From contig NZ_LT707408.1 in the NCBI RefSeq assembly GCF_900156875.1, positions 1,085,009 through 1,149,008 on the forward strand: DNA of 64,000 nt, given 5' to 3'. Of the stretch, positions 17,459-25,779 are shown in pieces. Every line of letters starts with the position of its first letter. Within the stretch, counting starts at the first letter, position 1. The position numbers were made by a program, and so were the translations under genes. This DNA is from Robertmurraya dakarensis (GTDB lineage Bacteria > Bacillota > Bacilli > Bacillales > Cytobacillaceae). A model generated the notes under the pieces. The model was not told the origin of the DNA. It saw only the letters and a list, made by a program, of their open reading frames with translations, and ran no database searches.

Positions 17459-17935
17459 ATGTATTCGAAGCGACTTTTGTTATTAATCGGAATTTTTCTT
17501 CTGGCAATCCCGGTTACTGCCTTAGCGAACAATGATTATAATTCAAAGGAATTTCAATCGATTATTTCCCAGCTGGATATGCAAGGACATGCGAACGATG
17601 AATTATCAACATGTAAAGTGAAGCAAATGTACTTTGAGGAAGTGGCCGAGATGCTTAACAATGGAATGACAGAATCAGAGATTCTGCAATCCTATGTTGA
17701 TGAATATGGCCAAGCCGCTTTAAGAGAGCCATCTCAAGATAAAAGTGGGCTTATCGCTTGGGGGATGCCTTTAGCTGGTCTTGGCGGAGGCTCAGTGATT
17801 GTTGCTTACTGGATAAAAAAGCTTAAAGGAAAAGAAAAAATGAACGAAGAGGGAGACCATCTTAAATGGGAATCTGAAATTGAAAAAGAAATGCTTGAAA
17901 AAATATTTGATGAAGAGCGCCGGAAGCATTTTTAG
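17459..17935 (+). CDS. ccmH: CcmH-like thiol protein with degenerate motif
   Basis: 158 residues: signal or anchor (1-24), a short CcmH/CycL-type helical domain, then a membrane segment (GLIAWGMPLAGLGGGSVIVAYW) and a charged tail. The family's redox motif LRCxxCQ is here LSTCKVKQ, with Cys52 only, so no disulfide within the motif is possible. The following MYFEEVAEMLNNGMTESEIL and YVDEYGQAALREP match the CcmH fold. It should hold reduced apocytochrome for CcmF. The reading frame overlaps the ccmF end if GTG 17450 is used; ATG 17459 is chosen but its ribosome site is weak, implying coupling. Family fairly sure, activity uncertain. Confidence 0.75.
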   Translation: MYSKRLLLLIGIFLLAIPVTALANNDYNSKEFQSIISQLDMQGHANDELSTCKVKQMYFEEVAEMLNNGMTESEILQSYVDEYGQAALREPSQDKSGLIAWGMPLAGLGGGSVIVAYWIKKLKGKEKMNEEGDHLKWESEIEKEMLEKIFDEERRKHF

Positions 17936-17946
17936 GAGCTGAAAAG

Positions 17947-18300
17947 ATGGATTATATATTTTTATTTCTATGTTCAATTATAATATTGACTTGCTTTTAT
18001 TTCGTTGCAGCACCATTCTTTTCGAAGGAAGAAGTAAGTTCTGATAATAGTATTCGAGAAGAGGTTAGTCTTGAATCCGTATACAGAGCTGTGAATGAAC
18101 TCGAAATGGATTTCTTAATGATGAAAATGGAAGAAAAAGACTATCTACAGTTGAAAGAGCAGTATCAACTACTCGCTGCCAATCTAATGAAGAAGGGTCA
18201 TCAACATACAAAGAAAAAATCAGGATTCGATGACAGTGCCCAGGCGGAGCTTGAGATTATGAAAGAGCTGCAAATACTGAGGAAATTTGGAGGAAGGTAA
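17947..18300 (+). CDS. CcmI-like small membrane protein
   Basis: 117 residues: one N-terminal membrane segment (about 3-22) and a cytoplasmic or extracytoplasmic coiled-coil (SVYRAVNELEMDFLMMKMEE then DYLQLKEQYQLLAANLMKKG). This hydrophobic start plus ELExDxxxxKxxxxDY pattern is that of the N-terminal module of CcmI/CycH proteins, without the C-terminal TPR domain. CcmI presents apocytochrome to CcmFH. RBS GGAGCTGAAAAG precedes ATG. Assignment rests on pattern and operon position. Confidence 0.6.
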   Translation: MDYIFLFLCSIIILTCFYFVAAPFFSKEEVSSDNSIREEVSLESVYRAVNELEMDFLMMKMEEKDYLQLKEQYQLLAANLMKKGHQHTKKKSGFDDSAQAELEIMKELQILRKFGGR

Positions 18301-18302
18301 TC

Positions 18303-18644
18303 ATGAACGTTCCTGCATTTCATCCAGAGTGGATTGTTACTTTTTGGTTAACAACACCCGGAATTAATAAAATAGACCCACATCTTGTATTAGCAGTTGT
18401 TTTGGCAGCCATTGGAGTGTATGTGTTTAAAATTAGAGCTGTAAAGACAAATAAAATGGAAAAAGATGAAGAGCAATTTAAGTATCTTTTATCGAAAAAA
18501 AATGTCATTGAAAAAGAATTAAAAGAGTTAGAAAGGCAATGTCTAGAACATTGTATTACAGACGAGCAGTTTAAGAATAAGAAAAGAGAATTGGAAAAGT
18601 ATCTTGTCGTTACGGAACAAGAGCTGCAACAATTCACTTTATGA
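18303..18644 (+). CDS. Membrane-anchored coiled-coil protein of the ccm operon
   Basis: 113 residues: amphiphilic start, one membrane segment (about 26-42) and a long coiled-coil (EKELKELERQCLEHCITDEQ) with two cysteines. Its organisation repeats that of the preceding gene (anchor plus the ERQxxEHxITDEQFKNKKRELE pattern), so it looks like a second CcmI-N-like protein. The two may act as a split apocytochrome-binding module. ATG follows GGAGGAAGGTAATC; its TGA overlaps the ccmA ATG (ATGA). Confidence 0.55.
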   Translation: MNVPAFHPEWIVTFWLTTPGINKIDPHLVLAVVLAAIGVYVFKIRAVKTNKMEKDEEQFKYLLSKKNVIEKELKELERQCLEHCITDEQFKNKKRELEKYLVVTEQELQQFTL

Positions 18645-19363
18645 AAGAGTTGGAAATTATGCTTGAAATAAAGAATCTAACTAAAATACTCTCAGATAAA
18701 TTAATCCTTCGGGGTGTTTCACTGAAACTTAATAAAGGTGAAATTCTGGCCGTTGTCGGTCCAAATGGTGCTGGGAAAAGTACATTCTTTAAGTGTACTG
18801 TTGGACTCCTGCAGCCAAGTGGCGGTGAAATTATCGTTGATGGTGAAATCATTAAAAAGAAATCAGCAGCAACCAGGAAAAAGATTGGTTTTCTAGGGCA
18901 TGAATCCTTTCTTTACAGTACGCTAACCCCACTTGAAAATCTAAGGTTTTATGGGAAGTTATACAAAGTGAAGAGTATTGATTCAAAAGCAAATCAACTC
19001 TTAAAGGAAGTGGGACTGCATTTGTTTAAGGATGTCCCGATTAGGTCATTTTCAAGAGGTATGCTGCAAAGATTATCAATTGCAAGAGTAATGTTAGCAG
19101 ATCCAGAGATCCTTATGCTGGATGAGCCGCATACTGGCTTAGATCAAGATGCAGTTTCACTTCTAAATATGATTATAAAAGAGAAAAAGAATATAGGAAC
19201 ATCTGTCTTGCTTATTTCTCATGATTTTGAACAAGTACAAGCTTTAGCAGACAGTGTCGCGGTTTTAAAAAAAGGAAAAATTATTGATACCGCACCGTTG
19301 AATGCTGATTTAAATTTGGAAAAGATGAAGGATTGGTATTCAAGGGCGGTGTCAGAGGGATGA
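18641..19363 (+). CDS. ccmA: CcmA, ABC ATPase of haem-CcmE release
   Basis: 240-residue ABC ATP-binding subunit. Walker A GPNGAGKST (about residue 46), Q-loop region, signature SFSRGMLQRL, Walker B ILMLDEPHTGLDQD and the switch histidine in LLISHDF are all intact. With CcmB and CcmC it uses ATP to free holo-CcmE from the CcmC complex. ATG 18641 overlaps the preceding stop; ATG 18659 is an alternative start closer to the usual family N-terminus (MLEIKNLTK). Position between CcmI-like and CcmB genes confirms the assignment over a generic ABC protein. Confidence 0.85.
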   Translation: MKELEIMLEIKNLTKILSDKLILRGVSLKLNKGEILAVVGPNGAGKSTFFKCTVGLLQPSGGEIIVDGEIIKKKSAATRKKIGFLGHESFLYSTLTPLENLRFYGKLYKVKSIDSKANQLLKEVGLHLFKDVPIRSFSRGMLQRLSIARVMLADPEILMLDEPHTGLDQDAVSLLNMIIKEKKNIGTSVLLISHDFEQVQALADSVAVLKKGKIIDTAPLNADLNLEKMKDWYSRAVSEG

Positions 19364-20043
19364 AAGATATTCTTTCTGATGCTATTACGATCGCTGGAAA
19401 GGATCTTAGCAATGAATTCAAGACTAAACAAACGATTGGGACAATGGTGATTTTTTCAGCATTAGTGATCCTGGTTTTCAGCTTTGCTTTTGATCCGACT
19501 AATAATACAGTTAAGGCTGTTATTCCTGGCTTAATTTGGGTGATTACTATTTTCTCAGGGACTCTAGGATTAAACCGTTCTTTCGTTTCCGAATTAGAAA
19601 ATAATTGTCTTACTGGGTTAAGATCTGCTCCTATTGATGTAACAAGCATTTATTTAGGGAAGACATTGGCGAATTTTACGCTCGTTACGATTGTGCAGAC
19701 AATTAGTATTCCAGTTCTTTTTCTTTTGTTTAATTATCGGTTTACTGGCTCATTGCTTTGGTTCATTCTAATTGTTTTAAGCGGAACTTTTGGATTTATT
19801 GTAGTTGGTACCTTTTTATCAGCACTTGCAGCAAATGCAAAAAATAGTGAAATGCTATTGCCGGTATTACTTCTTCCACTATTAAGTCCGCTTATGATCG
19901 CAGCGGTTCAGGCAACAACGATCGTGCTCGTGAATGAACAAATCAGTGATGCTATCGGTTGGCTTCAGTTAATGACAGCGTATGATCTGCTGTTCTTAGG
20001 AGCATGTTTTTTATTATTCGAATTCATAATGGAGGGGTCATAA
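19360..20043 (+). CDS. ccmB: CcmB, membrane subunit of the CcmAB transporter
   Basis: 227 residues, six predicted membrane segments. Family blocks: AGKDLSNEFKTKQTIGTMVIF near the start, SELENNCLTGLRSAPID (cytoplasmic coupling loop) and LLPLLSPLMIAAVQAT. The ATG overlaps the ccmA TGA by four bases (ATGA). Partners CcmA and CcmC are adjacent, and the stop overlaps the ccmC start by one base (TAATG), so the ABC proteins are made in step. Confidence 0.88.
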   Translation: MKDILSDAITIAGKDLSNEFKTKQTIGTMVIFSALVILVFSFAFDPTNNTVKAVIPGLIWVITIFSGTLGLNRSFVSELENNCLTGLRSAPIDVTSIYLGKTLANFTLVTIVQTISIPVLFLLFNYRFTGSLLWFILIVLSGTFGFIVVGTFLSALAANAKNSEMLLPVLLLPLLSPLMIAAVQATTIVLVNEQISDAIGWLQLMTAYDLLFLGACFLLFEFIMEGS

Positions 20044-20753
20044 TGAAAGAGGTTTCCAGCTTAATTGACCGTATATTGTTTTATGCACTAGTTCCTTCTT
20101 TCTTTATATTATTATACTTAATTTTCATTTGGTCACCTGTTGAAAAGGTAATGGGTGTAACACAGAAAATCTTTTATTTCCATGTAGGAAGTGCCTGGGT
20201 TGCATTTCTCGCATTCTTTGTCGTTGGGTATTATAGTGTTCGAAATCTAATTAAGCCGAACATGAAGCATTTTATATTTGCTGGTGCTTCAGCAGAAATT
20301 GGTGTTCTTTTCACAACCATTACTTTAATAACCGGAATGATATGGGGAAGAGCAAGCTGGAATACTTGGTGGAGCTGGGAACCCCGGCTCGTTACTACAT
20401 TAATTCTATGGTTTATTTACGTAGCATATTTGTTTATAAGAAAAATGGATGGTTCCTGGGAGAAGATCGCTAAGCTCTCGTCCGTTTTTGGAATTATCGG
20501 CTGTTTAAATGTACCGATTGTTTTCATGGCGATTCGCTGGTGGAATTCAAAGCTGCATCCTATCGTATTTGGTGAAGGAAAAGGTCAATCTGGTGGTGGA
20601 ATTGAACCTGAGATGCTTATAACTCTTCTATTCTCAGTATTTACTATTTCATTATTATACGTTTTCCTTATGAGAAAAGGAGCAGAAATTGAGAGAATGC
20701 GTGTGATTGTCAGGAATCAAAAAAATAAATTGATGAATAAACTTGCAAGTTAA
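20043..20753 (+). CDS. ccmC: CcmC, haem-handling protein
   Basis: 236 residues, six membrane segments. The tryptophan-rich motif GRASWNTWWSWEPRLVTTL sits near residue 105 and the first haem-ligand histidine in YFHVGSAWVAF near residue 47; a second lies in NSKLHPIVF, as in the family. CcmC loads haem on CcmE. RBS GGAGGGG at 20031-20037 serves ATG 20043. It is distinguished from System II CcsA/ResC by length and by the neighbouring CcmA, B, D and E genes. Confidence 0.9.
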   Translation: MKEVSSLIDRILFYALVPSFFILLYLIFIWSPVEKVMGVTQKIFYFHVGSAWVAFLAFFVVGYYSVRNLIKPNMKHFIFAGASAEIGVLFTTITLITGMIWGRASWNTWWSWEPRLVTTLILWFIYVAYLFIRKMDGSWEKIAKLSSVFGIIGCLNVPIVFMAIRWWNSKLHPIVFGEGKGQSGGGIEPEMLITLLFSVFTISLLYVFLMRKGAEIERMRVIVRNQKNKLMNKLAS

Positions 20754-20770
20754 TTTAAGGAGGAAATAAG

Positions 20771-20902
20771 ATGAACTACTTATTTTTAGCAACTTCTGTT
20801 GTATGGGTACTAATCGCAGGGTATGTTGTTATTCTTGGCAAGAGGCAGAAAAAGTTACAAAAAGAAATTTTTCAACTAGAGGAATGGAATTCAGAACAAT
20901 AA
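20771..20902 (+). CDS. ccmD: CcmD, small membrane subunit
   Basis: 43-residue protein too short for most gene finders. A single membrane segment (YLFLATSVVWVLIAGYVVIL) is followed by a basic KRQKK stop-transfer and a short helical tail, the CcmD pattern. CcmD binds CcmC-CcmE and allows release of holo-CcmE. AAGGAGGAAATAAG gives an excellent ribosome site. Its place directly after ccmC is canonical. Confidence 0.85.
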   Translation: MNYLFLATSVVWVLIAGYVVILGKRQKKLQKEIFQLEEWNSEQ

Positions 20903-20918
20903 AAAGCAGGTGAAGAGG

Positions 20919-21425
20919 ATGGGCAAAAAACTTGTACCGATTTTGGTCATCGTTATCGTTGTTGGAGTCTTTGGCTTCCTTATGAATGGCCTGAGCGGGA
21001 AAGCATCCACAACCCCAGGCGATCAAGCAATTGACTTTGAATTAAAGGATATTGATGGAAAGAGTTATAGATTATCAGATTTAAGAGGTCAAACTGTTGT
21101 GTTAAACTTCTTTGCCACATGGTGCCAGCCTTGTATAGATGAAGCACCAGAACTTGAAGCCTTTGGCAATGATTACCCTGATGCAAAGTTAATTATTGTT
21201 GCCAGAGGAGAATCAAAAAAAAGAATGGAAAAGTATATAAATGAGACCGATTCCAAGCTCCTTTATTTACTTGATACGAAAGAGACCGTATCGAAGGATT
21301 ATAGTGTCATTGGGCAGCCTGAAACGATCATTATAAATAAAGATGGGACGATCGATGAAAGATTTACTGGTCCCACAACAAAAGATAATTTGATTAAGTT
21401 AATAGAAGAAAACGTCTCTCTTTAG
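20919..21425 (+). CDS. CcmG/ResA-like membrane thioredoxin
   Basis: 168 residues: N-terminal anchor (about 4-23), then a TlpA-type thioredoxin fold with WCQPC (FFATWCQPCIDEAPE) and the cis-proline region VIGQPETIIINKDG. It reduces the CxxCH cysteines of apocytochromes outside the membrane, receiving electrons from CcdA-type proteins. AGGTGA at 20908-20913 selects ATG 20919. It follows ccmD directly, hence CcmG by position, while sequence style is like Bacillus ResA. Confidence 0.85.
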   Translation: MGKKLVPILVIVIVVGVFGFLMNGLSGKASTTPGDQAIDFELKDIDGKSYRLSDLRGQTVVLNFFATWCQPCIDEAPELEAFGNDYPDAKLIIVARGESKKRMEKYINETDSKLLYLLDTKETVSKDYSVIGQPETIIINKDGTIDERFTGPTTKDNLIKLIEENVSL

Positions 21426-21431
21426 CCATGT

Positions 21432-21454
21432 TTAAAACACAAAATGTGTTTTAA
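21432..21454. promoter_or_regulatory. AT-rich dyad between ccmG-like gene and nrfH
   Basis: Perfect ten-base arms TTAAAACACA (21432-21441) and TGTGTTTTAA (21445-21454) around AAA. No T-tract follows, so it is not a good terminator. It may be an operator, a processing or stabilising hairpin, or a weak attenuator in the only sizeable gap of the operon. Confidence 0.5.
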
Positions 21455-21486
21455 TAGATTAATTTTTTGGCAGGGGAGGTGATGAA

Positions 21487-21996
21487 ATGTTAAAGAAAAA
21501 GAAGCTGTGGTTATTCATAGGAGTGTTTGCGGGAATTATTCTATCTGTTGTAACCATTAAAACGTTTGCTTATACGGATAGTGCTGAGTTTTGCAGCAGC
21601 TGTCATATTATGACGAATGTACATGATTCCTTTTCAGAATCTACACATGCCAACTTAGCCTGCAGTGATTGCCATTTGCCACATGATACAATGGCAAATA
21701 AGTTATACAATAAGGCAAAAGCAGGATTGGGCCATGTGTATTTTAATACACTCGGTGAAGATAAAATTCCCGATGTACTGCACGCAACAGATAATTCAGA
21801 AGAAATTATCAATGATAACTGCATAGGCTGTCATGAAAGTACGTTAGACAATGTATCACATGATGCAAAGGAAAGCTGTTCAAGCTGTCATGAGGCCGTA
21901 CCACATGGAAATGATTTTAAGAACGAGGATTTTTTCCAGCCTGCTAAGCCAGGTGAGCTACTAGAAAATAAGGGAGGTACAATGAATAATGGCTAG
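21487..21996 (+). CDS. nrfH: NrfH, tetrahaem quinol dehydrogenase subunit
   Basis: 169 residues: one N-terminal membrane helix (about 7-25) and four haem-binding motifs, CSSCH (36), CSDCH (59), CIGCH (112) and CSSCH (131). This is the NapC/NirT-family NrfH pattern: it takes electrons from menaquinol and passes them to NrfA on the outside of the cell membrane. GGGGAGGTGATGAA provides a strong ribosome site. The stop overlaps the nrfA start by eight bases. Confidence 0.93.
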   Translation: MLKKKKLWLFIGVFAGIILSVVTIKTFAYTDSAEFCSSCHIMTNVHDSFSESTHANLACSDCHLPHDTMANKLYNKAKAGLGHVYFNTLGEDKIPDVLHATDNSEEIINDNCIGCHESTLDNVSHDAKESCSSCHEAVPHGNDFKNEDFFQPAKPGELLENKGGTMNNG

Positions 21997-23422
21997 GAAT
22001 TTTCAATGGGTTTCCTTGCTACTAGCTGCTATCGTTCTTATCGTTTCTGGCTGTTCTAGCTCTGATAGTGAAAAAGCATCAGCTGATACAGCAACAACCG
22101 GACTTGATAAAAATGAAATCAGCAATGAAGCATTCAAGGATATATTCCCGCTTCAATACGAGAGTTATATGAAAAACGAAGAAATGGAAGATACGACATA
22201 CAGCGGATCTGTGAAACGCAGTAAGTTCGATCATGATAAAGAACCATACTTACCAATCCTCTTCAATGGATATGGGTTTGCAATTGAGTATAATGAAGAT
22301 CGCGGGCATATTTATGCTAACGAAGATATTCGTGCAATTGCAAGGATCAATGATAAATCTGTCGGTTCTTGTCTTACGTGTAAATCAACTGCAGTTCCTC
22401 ATTTAATCGAGGAAATGGGTGATGATTACTGGGGTGGAAACTTTAATGAAACCATCTGGCCAGCAGCAGAAGCAATGGGACATTCACCAATCGGTTGTTC
22501 TGACTGTCATGATCCAGAAACAATGGACTTGCGAGTGACACGTCCGAGTTTCATTAAAGCCATGGAATCACAAGGAATTGATATGTCTAATCCAACAAAA
22601 AATGATATGCGTAATTATGTTTGCGGCCAATGTCACGTAGAATATTATTTTGCTCCTGAAAATAGTGAAGTAACATTCCCATGGGCAAATGGCTTTAAAC
22701 CGGAAGATATGTATGAATACTATGAAACGGTTGCTAAAGATCGTGGATTTAATCAAGACTGGATCCATAATGTTTCAGGAACGCCAATTCTAAAAGCGCA
22801 GCATCCTGACTTCGAAACGCATTTAGAAGGACCACACGGTCAAGCAGGTGTAACATGTGCCGATTGTCATATGCCATATGAGAGGGTTGATGGTAAGAAG
22901 AAAATTACTTCCCACTGGTGGACCTCACCGCTTAAGACAATGGAAGAGTCTTGCGCTACTTGCCATAGCAATCGGGATTTAGAGGACCTTGAAGAAAGGG
23001 TATTAACGATTCAAGAAACTCATATGGAACAACTCCATGCTTCAGAGGATATTTCGATAACGGCGCACTATTATATTAATAAAATGATCACATCTGGTGT
23101 AAGTGAAGAAAAGATTAAAGAAGCACAGGAACATGTCCGAAAAGGTCAATGGTTCTGGGATATTGTAGCAGCAGAAAGTGCAGCTGGTTTCCATAATCCT
23201 CAAGGAGCTATGGACACGCTTAAGCTTTCATCAGATGAGTCAAATAAAGCGATTAAGCTTGCAACTGAAGAGTTAGTCAAAAAAGGTGTAAGTATAGAGG
23301 AACTAGATAAAGAGATAGAAAAAGTGAAGAAGGCTGTATACGAGGAGACAGATAATTTCAAGAAGAAAGATCATGCAACAAATGATTATTTCCCTCCACA
23401 GCAGCCTGCTCCAAAAAAATAA
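21989..23422 (+). CDS. nrfA: NrfA, pentahaem ammonia-forming nitrite reductase
   Basis: 477-residue lipoprotein (lipobox IVSGC, Cys22) that reduces nitrite to ammonium with six electrons. Five haem motifs are visible: CLTCK (128, the lysine-ligated catalytic haem), CSDCH (170), CGQCH (212), CADCH (290) and CATCH (322). Catalytic-site blocks include VCGQCHVEYYF and KAQHPDFETHLEGPHG. Extracellular lipid anchoring suits a Gram-positive without periplasm. AGGGAGGT at 21971-21978 serves ATG 21989. Together with NrfH it gives dissimilatory nitrite reduction to ammonium, or nitrite and NO detoxification. Confidence 0.95.
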   Translation: MARNFQWVSLLLAAIVLIVSGCSSSDSEKASADTATTGLDKNEISNEAFKDIFPLQYESYMKNEEMEDTTYSGSVKRSKFDHDKEPYLPILFNGYGFAIEYNEDRGHIYANEDIRAIARINDKSVGSCLTCKSTAVPHLIEEMGDDYWGGNFNETIWPAAEAMGHSPIGCSDCHDPETMDLRVTRPSFIKAMESQGIDMSNPTKNDMRNYVCGQCHVEYYFAPENSEVTFPWANGFKPEDMYEYYETVAKDRGFNQDWIHNVSGTPILKAQHPDFETHLEGPHGQAGVTCADCHMPYERVDGKKKITSHWWTSPLKTMEESCATCHSNRDLEDLEERVLTIQETHMEQLHASEDISITAHYYINKMITSGVSEEKIKEAQEHVRKGQWFWDIVAAESAAGFHNPQGAMDTLKLSSDESNKAIKLATEELVKKGVSIEELDKEIEKVKKAVYEETDNFKKKDHATNDYFPPQQPAPKK

Positions 23423-23433
23423 TAATTTGATAG

Positions 23434-23477
23434 GAAAACACTGTGCATTTAGTAGTTATGTACAGTGTTTTCTTTAT
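23434..23477 (+). terminator. Terminator of the ccm-nrf operon
   Basis: Eleven-base arms GAAAACACTGT (23434-23444) and ACAGTGTTTTC (23462-23472) with a 17-base loop, followed by TTTATT. Confidence 0.7.
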
Positions 23478-23540
23478 TCTGACAGGAATCCTTAAAAGTG
23501 TCAATAAAAAGACATAAAATAGCGTGAAGTTTCTATTAAT

Positions 23541-23572
23541 AAAAAACGGTCCCAGCTAGAGTTGCGGGGACC
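23541..23572 (-). terminator. Terminator of clpE
   Basis: Minus strand: GGTCCC, thirteen-odd-base loop, GGGACC, then GTTTTTTATT. Confidence 0.8.
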
Positions 23573-23589
23573 ATAATGTTAGTAATTGT

Positions 23590-25740
23590 CTATTTCTTAA
23601 TAATCGATATACTGCCATCATGAAGGACAGCTCTTAATTCTTTTACATTTGGTTCATCTAAGATAAAATCTGTAATTTTATCTTCAAGCTGTTCTTGTAT
23701 GACCCTGCGCAATGGACGTGCTCCAAATGAAGGACTATAGCCTTTTTCAACAAGTATTTCTTTTACATCTTCTTCAACTGTAATGGTCATATCTTGCTCT
23801 TTTAACATCTCATCTAATTCGACCATCATTAAGTCAACAATTTTTAATAGATGTTGTTTCTCGAGTCCCTTAAACTGAATAATACTATCAAATCTGTTAA
23901 GGAACTCTGGTTTAAAGAAGCTGCCTAATGAGTCAAGTATATTAAGTTCTTCTTCGGAATGGTCCTTATCAAAACCAACTTTAATTTCTTTATGGCCTAC
24001 TCCAGCGTTACTTGTCATAATAATAACAGTGTCCTTAAAGCTGACCACTCTCCCTTGGCTATCCGTTAATCTGCCGTCATCTAGAATCTGCAGGAACATA
24101 TGCTGTACATCTGGATGAGCTTTTTCAATTTCATCCAATAGAATGATGCTATAAGGATTACGGCGAACCTTTTCTGTTAATTGGCCGGCTTCATCATGTC
24201 CCACATACCCTGGAGGAGAACCGATTAATTTAGAGACGCTATGCTTTTCCATATATTCACTCATGTCAAGACGGATCATGGCTTCTTTAGAACCAAACAG
24301 TTCCATTGCCAGCGATTTAGATAACTCAGTTTTCCCTACCCCTGTTGGTCCTACGAACAGGAATGAACCAATTGGACGGTTCTTTGCCTTTAACCCTGCT
24401 CTGCTTCTTCTGATTGCTTTCGTAACTTTTAAAACAGCTTCATCTTGACCAATTACTTTTTTTGCAAGATGATCATATAGATTTTTCATTTTTGTTTGTT
24501 CGTCTTCTTGTAGTTTACCAACGGGAATTCCTGTTTTCTTTTCAATTAAATGCTGGATATGTTCAGGACTAACAACAGGACGTTCCTGTTTAGCACTTGT
24601 GTTTAAGGATTTCTCCAGCTGTATTTCCTCTTCACGCAGCTTTGCAGCTTTTTCATAGTTTTCGGCTTTTAAGACAGCTTCTTTTTCTTTAGTAATCTCT
24701 TTCAAACGCTGTTCAATTTGTTCTGTTGAACGATAGTCTGATGCCAAGTTTAGTGTGGAACCAGCCTCATCCATTAAATCAATTGCTTTATCAGGAAGGA
24801 ATCGATCTTGTATATAGCGGTGTGATAGATATACACAAGCTTCCAATGCTTCTTCTGAAAATCTGACTTCATGAAAATCTTCGTATTTGGTCTTAAGACC
24901 TTTTAGTATTTCTTTAGCTTGTTCTACTGATGGTTCGTGAACATGAACTGGTTGGAAGCGGCGTTCTAACGCTGCATCTTTTTCAATGTTTCGATATTCT
25001 TTTAGAGTGGTTGCCCCTACTAATTGCAGTTCACCGCGTGCTAATGCAGGTTTTAAAATGTTTCCGGCGTCCATAGAACCCTCAGCTGATCCAGCTCCTA
25101 CCAGAAGATGTATTTCATCAATAAATAGAATGATGTTCTTCTTATGTTGAAGCTCGGCAATGATTCCCTTCATTCTTTCTTCGAACTGGCCTCGAATACC
25201 TGTGTTAGCCACAAGGGAAGCAACATCTAACAGGAAGACTTCTTTATTTTTTAATTTGTTTGGTACTTTACCGTCAGCAATTTTCGCTGCCAAATCTTCA
25301 GCAATAGCCGTCTTCCCAACACCTGGCTCACCGATTAAAACAGGATTATTCTTATTACGTCTATTTAGTATTTCGATTACGCGTTTTACTTCTTCTTCTC
25401 TGCCGATGACCGGATCAATGAGACCCGCCTTAGCTAGTCTAGTAAGGTTTCGTCCAAATTGATCAATGAACCCTCCATTTCCTCCTGTTGTTCCGGGAGG
25501 CGCGCCCTTCATGTCCTTTTGATCATGCTTGGAAGATTGAGAGAGCTTTTTGAAGAGCTCATCCATTGGAATACCGTTGTAAGGAGAGAATCCTGACATG
25601 CTTGGTCCAAAGGCAGATGTAATTTGTTCTCGTTCAGCTTTATAGCAGATTTGGCAAAGATGAACATCTTTCTCAACACCATTAACACTCATTGTTAAAT
25701 GTACATTTGCATTTGCTTGTTGACATTTTTGACAAAGCAT
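23590..25740 (-). CDS. clpE: ClpE, AAA+ unfoldase of the Clp protease
   Basis: 716 residues. An N-terminal zinc finger (MLCQKCQ and LCQICYK) distinguishes ClpE from ClpC. AAA1 has GEPGVGKTA and [10 protein letters not shown]; a UVR-like coiled-coil linker ([12 protein letters not shown] region) precedes AAA2 with [24 protein letters not shown] and the sensor-2 block GARPLRR. It unfolds substrates for ClpP after heat or antibiotic stress. Two CtsR boxes flank its promoter. The neighbouring ykvI reproduces the B. subtilis clpE-ykvI order. Confidence 0.95.
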   Translation of the reverse strand: MLCQKCQQANANVHLTMSVNGVEKDVHLCQICYKAEREQITSAFGPSMSGFSPYNGIPMDELFKKLSQSSKHDQKDMKGAPPGTTGGNGGFIDQFGRNLTRLAKAGLIDPVIGREEEVKRVIEILNRRNKNNPVLIGEPGVGKTAIAEDLAAKIADGKVPNKLKNKEVFLLDVASLVANTGIRGQFEERMKGIIAELQHKKNIILFIDEIHLLVGAGSAEGSMDAGNILKPALARGELQLVGATTLKEYRNIEKDAALERRFQPVHVHEPSVEQAKEILKGLKTKYEDFHEVRFSEEALEACVYLSHRYIQDRFLPDKAIDLMDEAGSTLNLASDYRSTEQIEQRLKEITKEKEAVLKAENYEKAAKLREEEIQLEKSLNTSAKQERPVVSPEHIQHLIEKKTGIPVGKLQEDEQTKMKNLYDHLAKKVIGQDEAVLKVTKAIRRSRAGLKAKNRPIGSFLFVGPTGVGKTELSKSLAMELFGSKEAMIRLDMSEYMEKHSVSKLIGSPPGYVGHDEAGQLTEKVRRNPYSIILLDEIEKAHPDVQHMFLQILDDGRLTDSQGRVVSFKDTVIIMTSNAGVGHKEIKVGFDKDHSEEELNILDSLGSFFKPEFLNRFDSIIQFKGLEKQHLLKIVDLMMVELDEMLKEQDMTITVEEDVKEILVEKGYSPSFGARPLRRVIQEQLEDKITDFILDEPNVKELRAVLHDGSISIIKK

Positions 25741-25779
25741 TTCACAAACCTCCTAAATATATTAATGTCTTACTTTGAC

